From NCBI GenBank assembly GCA_027081375.1, contig JALWKR010000189.1, positions 1 through 13,627 of the forward strand: a DNA stretch of 13,627 nt. The letters are read 5' to 3'. The notes beneath the pieces are model-generated. The model did not search any database. It was given only the letters and a program-made list of their open reading frames with translations, and was not told the DNA's origin. Numbering within the stretch: position 1 is the stretch's first letter; each line of letters starts with the position of its first letter. Shown one piece after another: positions 1 to 6,441 of this stretch. The DNA comes from Persephonella sp. GTDB lineage: Bacteria > Aquificota > Aquificia > Aquificales > Hydrogenothermaceae. Both the position numbers and the translations under genes were made by a program.

Positions 1-65
1 TTGCTTGAGATTTTCTTTGGAAATAACGAAAATAAATATGTATTTGTTCCGATTGTTCCTTTCAT
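1..65 (-). CDS. Unidentified protein, N-terminal fragment (runs off left edge)
   Basis: Reading leftward, an ATG at 65-63 follows an excellent ribosome binding site (AAGGAGG, 80-74 on the minus strand) and opens a frame that stays open to the window edge. The visible start reads MKGTIGTNTYLFSLFPKKIS and ends two bases into a further codon. Only 21 codons are present, so no domain or function can be assigned. The start resembles neither a signal peptide nor any family I recognise. It is divergent from the cysteine synthase gene. Its start region lies in a strong inverted repeat, described separately. The strong SD and clean start support a real gene; the absence of further sequence limits confidence. 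Confidence 0.55.
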   Translation of the reverse strand, partial: MKGTIGTNTYLFSLFPKKISS

Positions 66-104
66 GACACCTACCTCCTTTTTTTATTCCTTTCGGTAGG
101 TGTC
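66..104 (-). promoter_or_regulatory. SD-sequestering hairpin upstream of the leftward gene
   Basis: GACACCTACC at 66-75 and GGTAGGTGTC at 95-104 are a perfect 10-bp inverted repeat with a 19-base loop. In the leftward mRNA, the 3' arm contains the last two G of AAGGAGG and ends directly at the ATG, so the folded form would block ribosome access. An alternative, weaker 5-bp hairpin with a 4-base loop at 95-108 (including one G-U pair) uses the same 5' arm and would free the SD. This looks like a two-state translational control element. The ligand or trigger is unknown, and it matches no riboswitch class I know. Confidence 0.5.
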
Positions 105-163
105 CACCTTCTTTCTGAACTTATACAGCTTTTAAGTAGAAAAACATTTAAAGGTTTATAAAA

Positions 164-172
164 TGCTATAAT
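164..172 (+). promoter_or_regulatory. Candidate extended -10 promoter for the cysteine synthase gene
   Basis: TGCTATAAT is a perfect TATAAT preceded by the TGn extended -10 motif. No good -35 element lies 16-18 bases upstream, which extended -10 promoters tolerate. Transcription would start near 179, giving a leader of about 35 bases before the TTG start at 213. In AT-rich DNA such matches can arise by chance. Confidence 0.45.
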
Positions 173-212
173 AAAACTTCTAAAAATATAGAAAAAAATA
201 AAGGGTGGAACC

Positions 213-1163
213 TTGTGGATTTTAGGAGAACACGATGAATCTATAAGAAAGACAAGGAAATCTATTCTTGAACTGGTAGGAAATACTCCTTTAATAAAAC
301 TGGAAAAATCTATTCCTGATGATATAAAAGATAAGCCAGTTGAAATATACGCAAAATTAGAAGGATATAATCCTGGAGGGTCTGTTAAAGATAGACCTGC
401 AACCAGAATGATAGTAGAAGCTATTCAGTCTGGAAAGCTAACTAAAGATAAGATAATTTTAGATGCTACCTCTGGAAATACAGGAATTGCCCTTGCTATG
501 GTTGGAACAGCTCTTGGCTACAGAGTAGAACTTGCTATGCCTGCTAACGTTAGCGAAGAGAGAAAACGTATTATAAAAGCATATGGAGCAAAGATACATT
601 ATACAGATCCTCTTCAAAGTACCGATGGGGCTATTTTATTTGTAAGAGATTTAATAGAAAAACATCCAGATAGATACTATTACATTGACCAGTATAATAA
701 TGATGCTAACTGGAAATCTCATTTTTATTCAACAGCTGTGGAAATATGGGAGCAGACAAATCATAGAATAACTCATTTTGTTGCAGGTATAGGAACTGGT
801 GGTACGGTAATGGGCACAGGTAGAAGACTAAAGATATTTAATCCAGATATTCAAATAGTTGGAGTTCAACCAGATAGTCCTTTTCATGGGATAGAGGGAT
901 TAAAATACATAGAAACTTCAATAAAACCAGGAATTTTTGACGAAAACAGATTAGACAGAACTATGTTTATAGGGACTGATATTGCTTATGAAAGAGCTAG
1001 AGAGTTAGCTAGAAAAGAGGGAGTTTTTGTAGGTCAGTCTTCAGGAGCCGCATTTGAAGCTGCTATACAGCTAGCAAGGGAAATAAAAGAAGGAGTTATT
1101 GTTTTTGTATGCCCTGACGGTGGAGAGAAATACTTAACAACAGCTTTATGGGAAGATGTTTAA
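213..1163 (+). CDS. cysM: Cysteine synthase (PLP-dependent, CysK/CysM family)
   Basis: A fold-type II PLP enzyme of 316 residues that makes L-cysteine from an activated serine (O-acetylserine or O-phosphoserine) and sulfide in the cytoplasm. Visible motifs are ELVGNTPLIKL (20-30), NPGGSVKDRPA with the PLP lysine K59, the substrate loop TSGNTG (86-91), the phosphate-binding GTGGT loop, and GQSSGAA near the C-terminus, which contacts the PLP ring. Length is normal for the family. The start is TTG with a mediocre SD (GGGTGG, 203-208); no in-frame ATG lies before the conserved core. The stop overlaps the next gene by one base (TAATG), joining cysteine synthesis to siroheme synthesis, the cofactor of sulfite reductase. 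CysK versus CysM and the exact donor cannot be decided from motifs alone. Confidence 0.9.
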   Translation: MWILGEHDESIRKTRKSILELVGNTPLIKLEKSIPDDIKDKPVEIYAKLEGYNPGGSVKDRPATRMIVEAIQSGKLTKDKIILDATSGNTGIALAMVGTALGYRVELAMPANVSEERKRIIKAYGAKIHYTDPLQSTDGAILFVRDLIEKHPDRYYYIDQYNNDANWKSHFYSTAVEIWEQTNHRITHFVAGIGTGGTVMGTGRRLKIFNPDIQIVGVQPDSPFHGIEGLKYIETSIKPGIFDENRLDRTMFIGTDIAYERARELARKEGVFVGQSSGAAFEAAIQLAREIKEGVIVFVCPDGGEKYLTTALWEDV

Positions 1164-1732
1164 TGGCCTTATTTCCAATTTTTATTTCTTTAGAAAATAA
1201 GAATACTCTTATTGTAGGAGGGGGTAAAGTAGCTTATAGAAAAATAGAAAAAGTTTTGCCATTTAATCCAAATCTTTTTGTTGTATCAAAAGAGGTTTCT
1301 AAGGAAACAGAAGAACTTTTAAAAAATCATGATATTCCTTTTAAAAGAAAAAGCTTTGAATTTTCAGATTTGGAAAATATGGATATTGTTATTATTGCTG
1401 TTGATGATATTGATTTACAAAAGGAAATATTTAACTACACAAGAGGAAAAAATATTCTTGTAAACTCTGTTGATAGTCCTGACTACTGCGATTTTATTTT
1501 TCCAGCTTATGTAAAAAAAGGAGATCTAGTTATTGGAATATCTACTTCAGGAAAAGTTCCTGGTCTTTCTGCAAAAATAAGAGAGTTTATTGAAAATTTG
1601 CTGCCAGAGAATATAGAAAATATTTTAAATGACCTTGAAAAACTTAGAAAATCCATGCCAAAAGGAAAAAAACGTCAGGAAAAAATTATCAAAAAGATAA
1701 ATCAGATTTTTAGCAAGAAAGACTCCTTATGA
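1163..1732 (+). CDS. met8: Siroheme synthase, Met8-type precorrin-2 dehydrogenase/ferrochelatase
   Basis: A 189-residue protein corresponding to the N-terminal module of CysG and to yeast Met8p. It oxidises precorrin-2 to sirohydrochlorin with NAD and, in bifunctional members, inserts Fe2+ to give siroheme. The nucleotide-binding motif is VGGGKVAYRK (18-27). NSVDSPDYCDF contains D104, matching the catalytic Asp of Salmonella CysG, and ISTSGKVPGLSAKIRE (126-141) is the family's serine-rich loop. No C-terminal SUMT methyltransferase domain is present, so uroporphyrinogen methylation must be encoded elsewhere. I chose ATG at 1163 over an upstream in-frame ATG at 1148, because MALFPIF is the usual family start and it gives a one-base overlap with cysM. 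The C-terminal tail is very lysine-rich. Confidence 0.88.
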   Translation: MALFPIFISLENKNTLIVGGGKVAYRKIEKVLPFNPNLFVVSKEVSKETEELLKNHDIPFKRKSFEFSDLENMDIVIIAVDDIDLQKEIFNYTRGKNILVNSVDSPDYCDFIFPAYVKKGDLVIGISTSGKVPGLSAKIREFIENLLPENIENILNDLEKLRKSMPKGKKRQEKIIKKINQIFSKKDSL

Positions 1733-1891
1733 TCAAAGATTTATTTTAGATCATATCTCTATATCTAAGTGTTTCATAAATATACAATTTGCTTTCATAT
1801 TTTTTCCATATATTGACATTATTCGGAATAATCTTATAACTTAATATAAATAATAGGTTAACTTTCACTAACTAAAAGCAAAGGAGGGAGT
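1733..1891 (+). promoter_or_regulatory. Intergenic region with a promoter and 7-1-7 palindrome
   Basis: This 159-base gap holds a good sigma70-type promoter, TTGACA (1813-1818), a 16-base spacer and TATAAC (1835-1840), which predicts a start near 1847. The spacer contains a perfect 7-1-7 palindrome, ATTATTC-G-GAATAAT (1818-1832), placed where a dimeric repressor would exclude RNA polymerase. Its architecture resembles Fur/PerR boxes, but the bases do not match either consensus closely. A second imperfect dyad, GGTTA-N6-ACTAAC, lies at 1856-1872 in the presumed leader. A 7-bp stem (TATGATC at 1728-1734 with GATCATA at 1749-1755) overlaps the preceding stop codon but lacks a T tract, so it is not a convincing terminator. 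Confidence 0.5.
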
Positions 1892-2113
1892 ATGGCAAAG
1901 TATAAATACAATATCATTGTTAAAAAGAACAAAGAATTTAAAAAAAATCTCTGCGATATAATCCCAATATCTCCAGAACTTAGAAGATTTACTAAATTTT
2001 TATGGGCAGGAAAAGACGAGGGTATATGGTGTGTTTATAGACAGGATCCAAAGACTAAAGATATTGTAAGAATAGAATTTTTTCCACCTGCAGATAAAAA
2101 AATCTCTTTATAG
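1892..2113 (+). CDS. Small hypothetical protein, 73 residues
   Basis: I do not recognise this protein. It has a strong SD (AAGGAGGG, 1880-1887) correctly spaced from an ATG and its own promoter-like region, so expression is likely. The sequence is basic in its first third (lysine-rich [15 protein letters not shown]), then contains [33 protein letters not shown] and ends in [13 protein letters not shown]. There is no signal peptide, membrane segment, CxxC pair or obvious helix-turn-helix. The single cysteines at 21 and 47 and the aromatic FLWAG...GIWCVY core suggest a small compact, possibly beta-rich domain. It sits between the siroheme gene and mtnA as a likely single-gene unit. Function is unknown. 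Confidence 0.75.
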   Translation: MAKYKYNIIVKKNKEFKKNLCDIIPISPELRRFTKFLWAGKDEGIWCVYRQDPKTKDIVRIEFFPPADKKISL

Positions 2114-2137
2114 TATCTTTTTAAAAATTCTTAAATT

Positions 2138-2171
2138 ATCAACATCTTTCATCTCCCTGTTGATTTATAAT
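2138..2171 (+). promoter_or_regulatory. Dyad operator candidate abutting a TATAAT box before mtnA
   Basis: ATCAACA (2138-2144) and TGTTGAT (2158-2164) form a perfect 7-bp inverted repeat separated by 13 bases. One base further on is a perfect TATAAT (2166-2171). No good -35 hexamer is present; the dyad covers that position, so a bound regulator could activate or repress. The predicted start near 2178 leaves about 30 bases before the mtnA TTG. Read as RNA it is a weak hairpin with no true T tract, so it is a poor terminator for the preceding gene. Confidence 0.4.
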
Positions 2172-2207
2172 AATCTGCATAAATTGTATTTTTTAAAGGA
2201 GGATATA

Positions 2208-3266
2208 TTGAGAAAAATCAAAGATATTAAACCTATTGAACTTAAAGATCACAAACTTTATGTAATAAATCAGCTTAAGTTGCCTAAAGAGCTAGAATGG
2301 GTAGAACTGTCTTCATACAAAGATGTAGCAAAAGCAATAAAAGATATGATTGTGAGAGGTGCTCCGTTAATTGGAATAGTTGGAGCTTATGGTTTCGCTA
2401 TAGGAATAAAAGAAATTATAGATAAAGGTCTTCCTTTAGAAAAATCTAAAGATGTTTTAGAAACATTAAAAAATACCAGACCTACAGCTGTAAATCTTTT
2501 CTGGGCTCTTGATAGAATGTGGAAAAAATATCAAAAATGGGTAAGTGAGAAAGATAAAGATGAACTAATTAAACTTCTCTTTAAAGAAGCAAAAAAGATT
2601 GATTTAGAAGATTATCATGCAAACAAATCTATTGGGGGCTATGGACAGATATTAATACCTAAAAAAGCTAATATTCTGACTCACTGTAATACAGGAGCTC
2701 TTGCTACATCAGGATGGGGAACAGCCCTTGGGGTTATAAGAAGTGCATATGAAGAAGGAAAAGATATAACTGTTTATGTTGATGAAACAAGGCCTTATCT
2801 ACAGGGAGCAAGACTTACAGCATGGGAGTTGCAAGAAGAGGGTATACCACATTATCTTATTACTGATAACTCTGCTGGCTTTTTAATGAAAAAAGGATTA
2901 ATTGATGTTGTAATTGTAGGAGCCGATAGAATTACTAAAAATGGGGACGTTGCCAATAAAATAGGAACGTATTCTTTATCTGTTCTTGCCAGGGAACACA
3001 ATATTCCTTTTTATGTTGCTGCTCCAACCTCCACATTTGATTTAGAAACAGAAAAGGGCGATGATATTCCTATCGAAATAAGAAGTGAAGATGAAGTAAA
3101 GAAATGTGGTGGATGTGATATAGCTCCAGAAAAAACAAAGGCTCTAAATTATAGTTTTGATGTAACTCCTGCAGAGAACATAACTGCAATAATTACAGAG
3201 AAAGGTATAATATCAGAAATTAATACAGAAAATATAGTAAAATTCCTAAAAAATAGGGGAGGATGA
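2208..3266 (+). CDS. mtnA: S-methyl-5-thioribose-1-phosphate isomerase
   Basis: Converts 5-methylthioribose-1-phosphate to 5-methylthioribulose-1-phosphate in methionine (methylthioadenosine) salvage. Family hallmarks are [15 protein letters not shown] (48-62), [20 protein letters not shown] with catalytic C160, and [20 protein letters not shown] with catalytic D240; both residues fall at the numbers known from Bacillus subtilis MtnA. At 352 residues the length is normal. I chose TTG at 2208 because it lies five bases after a perfect AAAGGAGG (2195-2202); an upstream in-frame TTG at 2160 would add 16 atypical residues and has no SD. No mtnB, mtnC, mtnD or mtnP lies nearby, so the rest of the pathway is elsewhere or differs. 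eIF2B-like ribose-1,5-bisphosphate isomerases are related, but the match to MtnA is close. Confidence 0.92.
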   Translation: MRKIKDIKPIELKDHKLYVINQLKLPKELEWVELSSYKDVAKAIKDMIVRGAPLIGIVGAYGFAIGIKEIIDKGLPLEKSKDVLETLKNTRPTAVNLFWALDRMWKKYQKWVSEKDKDELIKLLFKEAKKIDLEDYHANKSIGGYGQILIPKKANILTHCNTGALATSGWGTALGVIRSAYEEGKDITVYVDETRPYLQGARLTAWELQEEGIPHYLITDNSAGFLMKKGLIDVVIVGADRITKNGDVANKIGTYSLSVLAREHNIPFYVAAPTSTFDLETEKGDDIPIEIRSEDEVKKCGGCDIAPEKTKALNYSFDVTPAENITAIITEKGIISEINTENIVKFLKNRGG

Positions 3267-3293
3267 AAAAATTTTTTAAAAGGAGAGGACAAA

Positions 3294-4277
3294 ATGAAAG
3301 TTGTAACAATTGGAGGAGGAACAGGATTATCTTCTCTTTTAAGGGGGATTAAGCATCTAGTACCGGCGACAATAGCTGATTTATCAGCTATTGTTACAGT
3401 TGCAGATAACGGGGGGAGTTCAGGGCGACTTAGAGAAGAGATGCAGATTCCTGCACCTGGAGATATTAGAAACTGTATTGTTGCTCTTGCTGAAGATGAG
3501 GATATTCTTGCTAAAGTTTTTCAGTACCGTTTTTCAAATGGAGAGGGGCTAAAAGGTCACAGTTTTGGAAATCTTTTTTTAACTGTTTTGACAAAGGTTA
3601 AGGGAGATTTTCTTGATGCTATTGAGATAACTTCAAAGATTTTAAATATTAAAGGAAAAATTATCCCTTCAACTGATGAAATGGTTGATATTGTAGCTGA
3701 GTTTACAGATGGAAAGGTAATAAAAGGAGAAACTCAAATAACTGAGTATGGAAAACAGTTAAAAGGAAAAATAAAAGAAATCTGGATGGAACCATCTAAT
3801 GTAAAAGCTCCTGAAGATGCAGTTCAAAAAATTTTAGATGCAGATTTTATTATTTTAGGACCTGGAAGTCTTTTCACAAGTATAATTCCTAATCTTCTTG
3901 TTGAAGACATAAAAGAAGCTATAAAGAAATCTAATGCATATAAAATATATGTATGTAATGTAATGACTCAATACGGCGAAACAGATGGATTTTCTGCTTC
4001 AGATCATATAAAAGCTCTTCATAAAATTGTTGGACAGCCGTTTATAAATGCTGCTATTATAAATACCACAATTCCTCCTGATGAAGTTTTAAGAAGATAT
4101 ATGAAAGAGAATGCTGAACCTGTTGTAGCCGATGCTGGAAATGTATCTAGAATGGGAATAACTGTATATGCTGAAGACCTTTTAGATAAAGGTTCATATG
4201 CTAGGCACAACCCTAAGAAATTAACAGAAGTTTTACTTAAAGTATTTAAGGAAAAAGCTCTTAAAAGAACTGCTTAA
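3294..4277 (+). CDS. yvcK: YvcK/GluC-family UDP-GlcNAc-binding protein (CofD-like fold)
   Basis: A 327-residue member of the YvcK family. These proteins share a fold with 2-phospho-L-lactate transferase CofD, bind UDP-N-acetylglucosamine, and in Bacillus support growth on gluconeogenic carbon, normal cell shape and peptidoglycan synthesis. The N-terminal motifs are VVTIGGGTGLSSLLRGIK (3-20), VTVADNGGSSGRLRE (34-48) and PAPGDIRNCIVALA (53-66), followed by the later GPGSLFTSIIPNLLV segment. These fit YvcK rather than true CofD, and no F420 biosynthesis genes are seen here. The SD is AAGGAG, eight bases before the ATG. Its stop overlaps the nadB start by one base (TAATG), so translation is probably coupled. 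A regulatory or envelope role is inferred from the family. Confidence 0.88.
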   Translation: MKVVTIGGGTGLSSLLRGIKHLVPATIADLSAIVTVADNGGSSGRLREEMQIPAPGDIRNCIVALAEDEDILAKVFQYRFSNGEGLKGHSFGNLFLTVLTKVKGDFLDAIEITSKILNIKGKIIPSTDEMVDIVAEFTDGKVIKGETQITEYGKQLKGKIKEIWMEPSNVKAPEDAVQKILDADFIILGPGSLFTSIIPNLLVEDIKEAIKKSNAYKIYVCNVMTQYGETDGFSASDHIKALHKIVGQPFINAAIINTTIPPDEVLRRYMKENAEPVVADAGNVSRMGITVYAEDLLDKGSYARHNPKKLTEVLLKVFKEKALKRTA

Positions 4278-5848
4278 TGAAAAGATATTTAACAGAATTT
4301 GATACAAGGATTTTACCTGAAGAAACTGTAGATACTGTTATTATAGGAGCAGGAGTTGCAGGGCTATCAACAGCTCTGCAGCTTTTAAACCTTGGGATAA
4401 AGCCTCTAATAATTTCAAAAAAAGAACCTAACATTTCAAACTCTTTCCTTGCTCAAGGTGGAATTGCTGCTGCCATTGGAAAAGATGATTCTCCAGAACT
4501 TCATTTTATAGATACAGTTAAGGCAGGAAAAGGTTTATGTATAGAAAAAAACGTAAGGGTTCTTGTTGAGGAAGGTCTTGAGAGAGTTGTTGATTTAATA
4601 ACTTTAGGAGTTCCTTTTGATAAAGATGAAGCTGGTTTACCTCTACTAACAAAAGAAGCAGCCCATTCAAGAAGAAGAGTCTTGCACGTAAAAGATAAAA
4701 CAGGATCAGCTATAGGAAAAACGTTATATCATGAGATAAAAAAAAGAAATCTAGATATAGAAACATGTTTTTATCTTGAAGAAATTCTTGTTGAAGACAA
4801 TACTTTTAAAGGAATTATTGTTTCTAATAATATAGAAAAAAAATTAATCCGTAGTAAATCCCTTGTTCTAGCGACTGGTGGATACTCACCACTATATAAA
4901 AGAAATACATCTGCTTATAAAGTAGGTGGCGATGTTTTATCAGTAGCATTTAGAGCAGGAATAATATTGAAGGATCTAGAGTTTATTCAATTTCATCCTA
5001 CAGCTTTGAATCTTCCAAATTATCCTGCTTATCTTATCTCTGAGGCTGTTAGAGGAGAAGGAGCTATACTTGTAAATGATAAAGGAGAAAGATTTGTTGA
5101 TGAGTTAAAACCAAGAGATGAAGTTGCTAGGGCAATATTTATGCAGTATAAACAAGGTAGGAAAGTATTTTTAGACATAACTCCTCTAAAAGAGAAAAAA
5201 ATAAATTTTGAAAAAAGATTTCCCTCAATATATAAAATGCTTGAAGAGGTAGGACTGAAAGATAAAAATCTAATACCTGTTAGTCCTGCTGCTCATTACT
5301 CTATAGGGGGTATAGAGTCAGAACCTAATGGAAAAACAAATATACAGGGAATATTTTCAGTAGGAGAAATATCCTGCACAGGAATTCATGGTGCCAACAG
5401 ATTAGCAAGTAATTCTTTACTTGAGTGTATAGTTTTTGGTTATAAAACTGCTTACAGTGTTTATCTATACAATATGTATTCTAAAATAGATAGAAAATTT
5501 AGCGAAAATAATATCCAAAAACAGAAAAAAATATTAGAAGATAAAGACTCTGTATTAAACAACTTAAAAAAACTTATGTGGAATAATGTAGGATTAATAA
5601 GAGAAGAAAAATCTCTCAACGAAGCTTTAAAGAATATTCAGAAATTAGAAGAACAATTATATAATTATAGAAATGTAAGATATTTGTTAGATCTTGTCTA
5701 CTTGGCAAAAGCAGTAGTACTATCTGCATTAAACAGAAAAGAAAGCCGTGGAACCCACTTTAGACTTGATTTTCCAAATGAAAGCAATCAATATAAAAAA
5801 CACACAAAGATTTATAAAAATTTAAAAATAAACATGGAGGTAAACTAG
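4277..5848 (+). CDS. nadB: L-aspartate oxidase
   Basis: FAD-dependent enzyme that oxidises L-aspartate to iminoaspartate, the first step of de novo NAD synthesis; NadA then condenses the product with dihydroxyacetone phosphate. The protein has 523 residues, with the dinucleotide fold VIIGAGVAGL (21-30), the FAD contact AQGGIAAA (59-66), and QFHPTAL (H240), DEVARAI (R285), PAAHYSIGGI (H340) and HGANRLASNSLLE (R375), which match the substrate-binding His/Arg set of characterised NadB. The C-terminal helical domain of the succinate dehydrogenase/fumarate reductase superfamily is present (RNVRYLLDLVYLAKAVVLSA). A membrane anchor and iron-sulfur partner are absent, arguing against SdhA/FrdA. nadA and nadC are not nearby. 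The end of the gene encodes the SD for infC (codons for the terminal MEVN). Confidence 0.93.
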   Translation: MKRYLTEFDTRILPEETVDTVIIGAGVAGLSTALQLLNLGIKPLIISKKEPNISNSFLAQGGIAAAIGKDDSPELHFIDTVKAGKGLCIEKNVRVLVEEGLERVVDLITLGVPFDKDEAGLPLLTKEAAHSRRRVLHVKDKTGSAIGKTLYHEIKKRNLDIETCFYLEEILVEDNTFKGIIVSNNIEKKLIRSKSLVLATGGYSPLYKRNTSAYKVGGDVLSVAFRAGIILKDLEFIQFHPTALNLPNYPAYLISEAVRGEGAILVNDKGERFVDELKPRDEVARAIFMQYKQGRKVFLDITPLKEKKINFEKRFPSIYKMLEEVGLKDKNLIPVSPAAHYSIGGIESEPNGKTNIQGIFSVGEISCTGIHGANRLASNSLLECIVFGYKTAYSVYLYNMYSKIDRKFSENNIQKQKKILEDKDSVLNNLKKLMWNNVGLIREEKSLNEALKNIQKLEEQLYNYRNVRYLLDLVYLAKAVVLSALNRKESRGTHFRLDFPNESNQYKKHTKIYKNLKINMEVN

Positions 5849-5850
5849 CC

Positions 5851-6363
5851 ATTCAGGAGTTAAGAGTTAACAGACAGATTAGAGTTAAAGAATGCCGTTT
5901 AATTGATGAAAACGGTCAAAATTTAGGTATTGTACCAATTGAAGAAGCTTTAAGATTAGCAGAGGAAAAGGAGCTTGATCTTGTTGAGATCTCTCCAAAC
6001 GCAAAGCCCCCTGTTTGTAAAATAATGGATTATGGAAAGTACAAGTTTGAACAGCAGAAGAAGGAAAAAGAGGCGAGAAAAAAGCAACGCCAAAAAATGC
6101 AAAACATAAAAGAGATAAAGTTTAGAATAAAGATTGAAGATCATGATTATCAAACAAAAGTAAAGCATATTAGAGAGTTTATAGAGCATGGAGATAAAGT
6201 AAAAGTTTGGATATGGTTTAGAGGAAGAGAAAATGTTCACCCAGAGATTGGAGAAAAATTAGCCCAGAGAATTATAGAAGATGTTTCTGATATAGCTAAA
6301 GTGGAAAAGCCTCCAAAAAAAGAAGGTAGAAATATGCTTTTTACTTTAGTTCCTAAAGGTTAA
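5851..6363 (+). CDS. infC: Translation initiation factor IF-3 (ATT start codon)
   Basis: Full-length IF-3 of 170 residues, which binds the 30S subunit, prevents premature 50S joining and proofreads the start codon. The N-domain begins QELRVNRQIRVKECRLID and includes DLVEISPNAKPPVCKIMDYGKYKF. A lysine-rich linker (EQQKKEKEARKKQ) leads to the C-domain, KEIKFRIKIEDHDYQTK through FRGRENVHPEIG to LVPKG. An ATG-only caller would begin at 6025 and lose the N-domain. The conserved frame is open back to 5851, where ATT is the only plausible initiator; GGAGG (5836-5840) lies ten bases upstream. ATT is the known infC initiator in Escherichia coli, where it mediates autoregulation. The start is two bases after the nadB stop. 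rpmI and rplT, its usual partners, do not follow. Confidence 0.9.
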   Translation: MQELRVNRQIRVKECRLIDENGQNLGIVPIEEALRLAEEKELDLVEISPNAKPPVCKIMDYGKYKFEQQKKEKEARKKQRQKMQNIKEIKFRIKIEDHDYQTKVKHIREFIEHGDKVKVWIWFRGRENVHPEIGEKLAQRIIEDVSDIAKVEKPPKKEGRNMLFTLVPKG

Positions 6364-6371
6364 AACATACT

Positions 6372-6400
6372 AATAGCTCCTTGACAGGAGCTATTTTCTT
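6372..6400 (+). terminator. Rho-independent terminator after infC
   Basis: AATAGCTCC (6372-6380) pairs perfectly with GGAGCTATT (6387-6395) around a six-base loop TTGACA, followed by a T-rich tail (TTCTT). It begins eight bases after the infC stop and would end the mtnA-yvcK-nadB-infC transcript. The loop doubles as a possible -35 element for the next promoter. Confidence 0.85.
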
Positions 6401-6408
6401 ATTATATT
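6381..6408 (+). promoter_or_regulatory. Promoter of the NifX-like/SQR-like pair, -35 inside terminator loop
   Basis: TTGACA (6381-6386) matches the -35 consensus exactly. After a 16-base spacer comes TATATT (6403-6408), one mismatch from TATAAT. The predicted start is near 6415, inside the palindrome that follows, giving a leader of about 27 bases. The -35 hexamer is the loop of the upstream terminator, so two signals share the same bases. Confidence 0.55.
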
Positions 6409-6431
6409 TTGGTTAGTATATACTAACCAAA
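6408..6431 (+). promoter_or_regulatory. 24-bp perfect palindrome, probable repressor operator
   Basis: The half-site TTTGGTTAGTAT (6408-6419) is followed directly by its exact reverse complement (6420-6431), with no spacer or mismatch. It spans the end of the -10 element, the predicted transcription start and the first base of the AGGAG ribosome binding site (6431-6435). That position suits a dimeric repressor that blocks transcription of the two downstream genes. I could not assign it to a regulator family; no regulator gene is in the window. Confidence 0.6.
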
Positions 6432-6441
6432 GGAGATTAAA

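Noticed and set aside
1148..1162. Upstream ATG for the siroheme synthase gene
   Set aside because: The extra MGRCL is not seen in the family and would lengthen the overlap with cysM; MALFPIF at 1163 is the normal start.
1728..1755. Stem at the end of the siroheme gene as a terminator
   Set aside because: Seven AT-rich pairs with a 14-base loop and no following T tract; too weak to call.
2160..2207. Upstream TTG extension of mtnA
   Set aside because: It lies inside the inverted repeat and promoter region, lacks an SD and adds 16 residues with no family match; TTG at 2208 has a perfect SD.
3266..3277. A6T6 tract between mtnA and yvcK as a terminator or curved-DNA element
   Set aside because: It has no G+C stem, and such tracts are common in DNA of this composition.
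5956..6240. Leftward 94-residue open frame opposite infC
   Set aside because: It is antisense to the conserved IF-3 coding sequence. Its hydrophobic translation reflects the complement of lysine-rich codons, and it has no SD or family resemblance.
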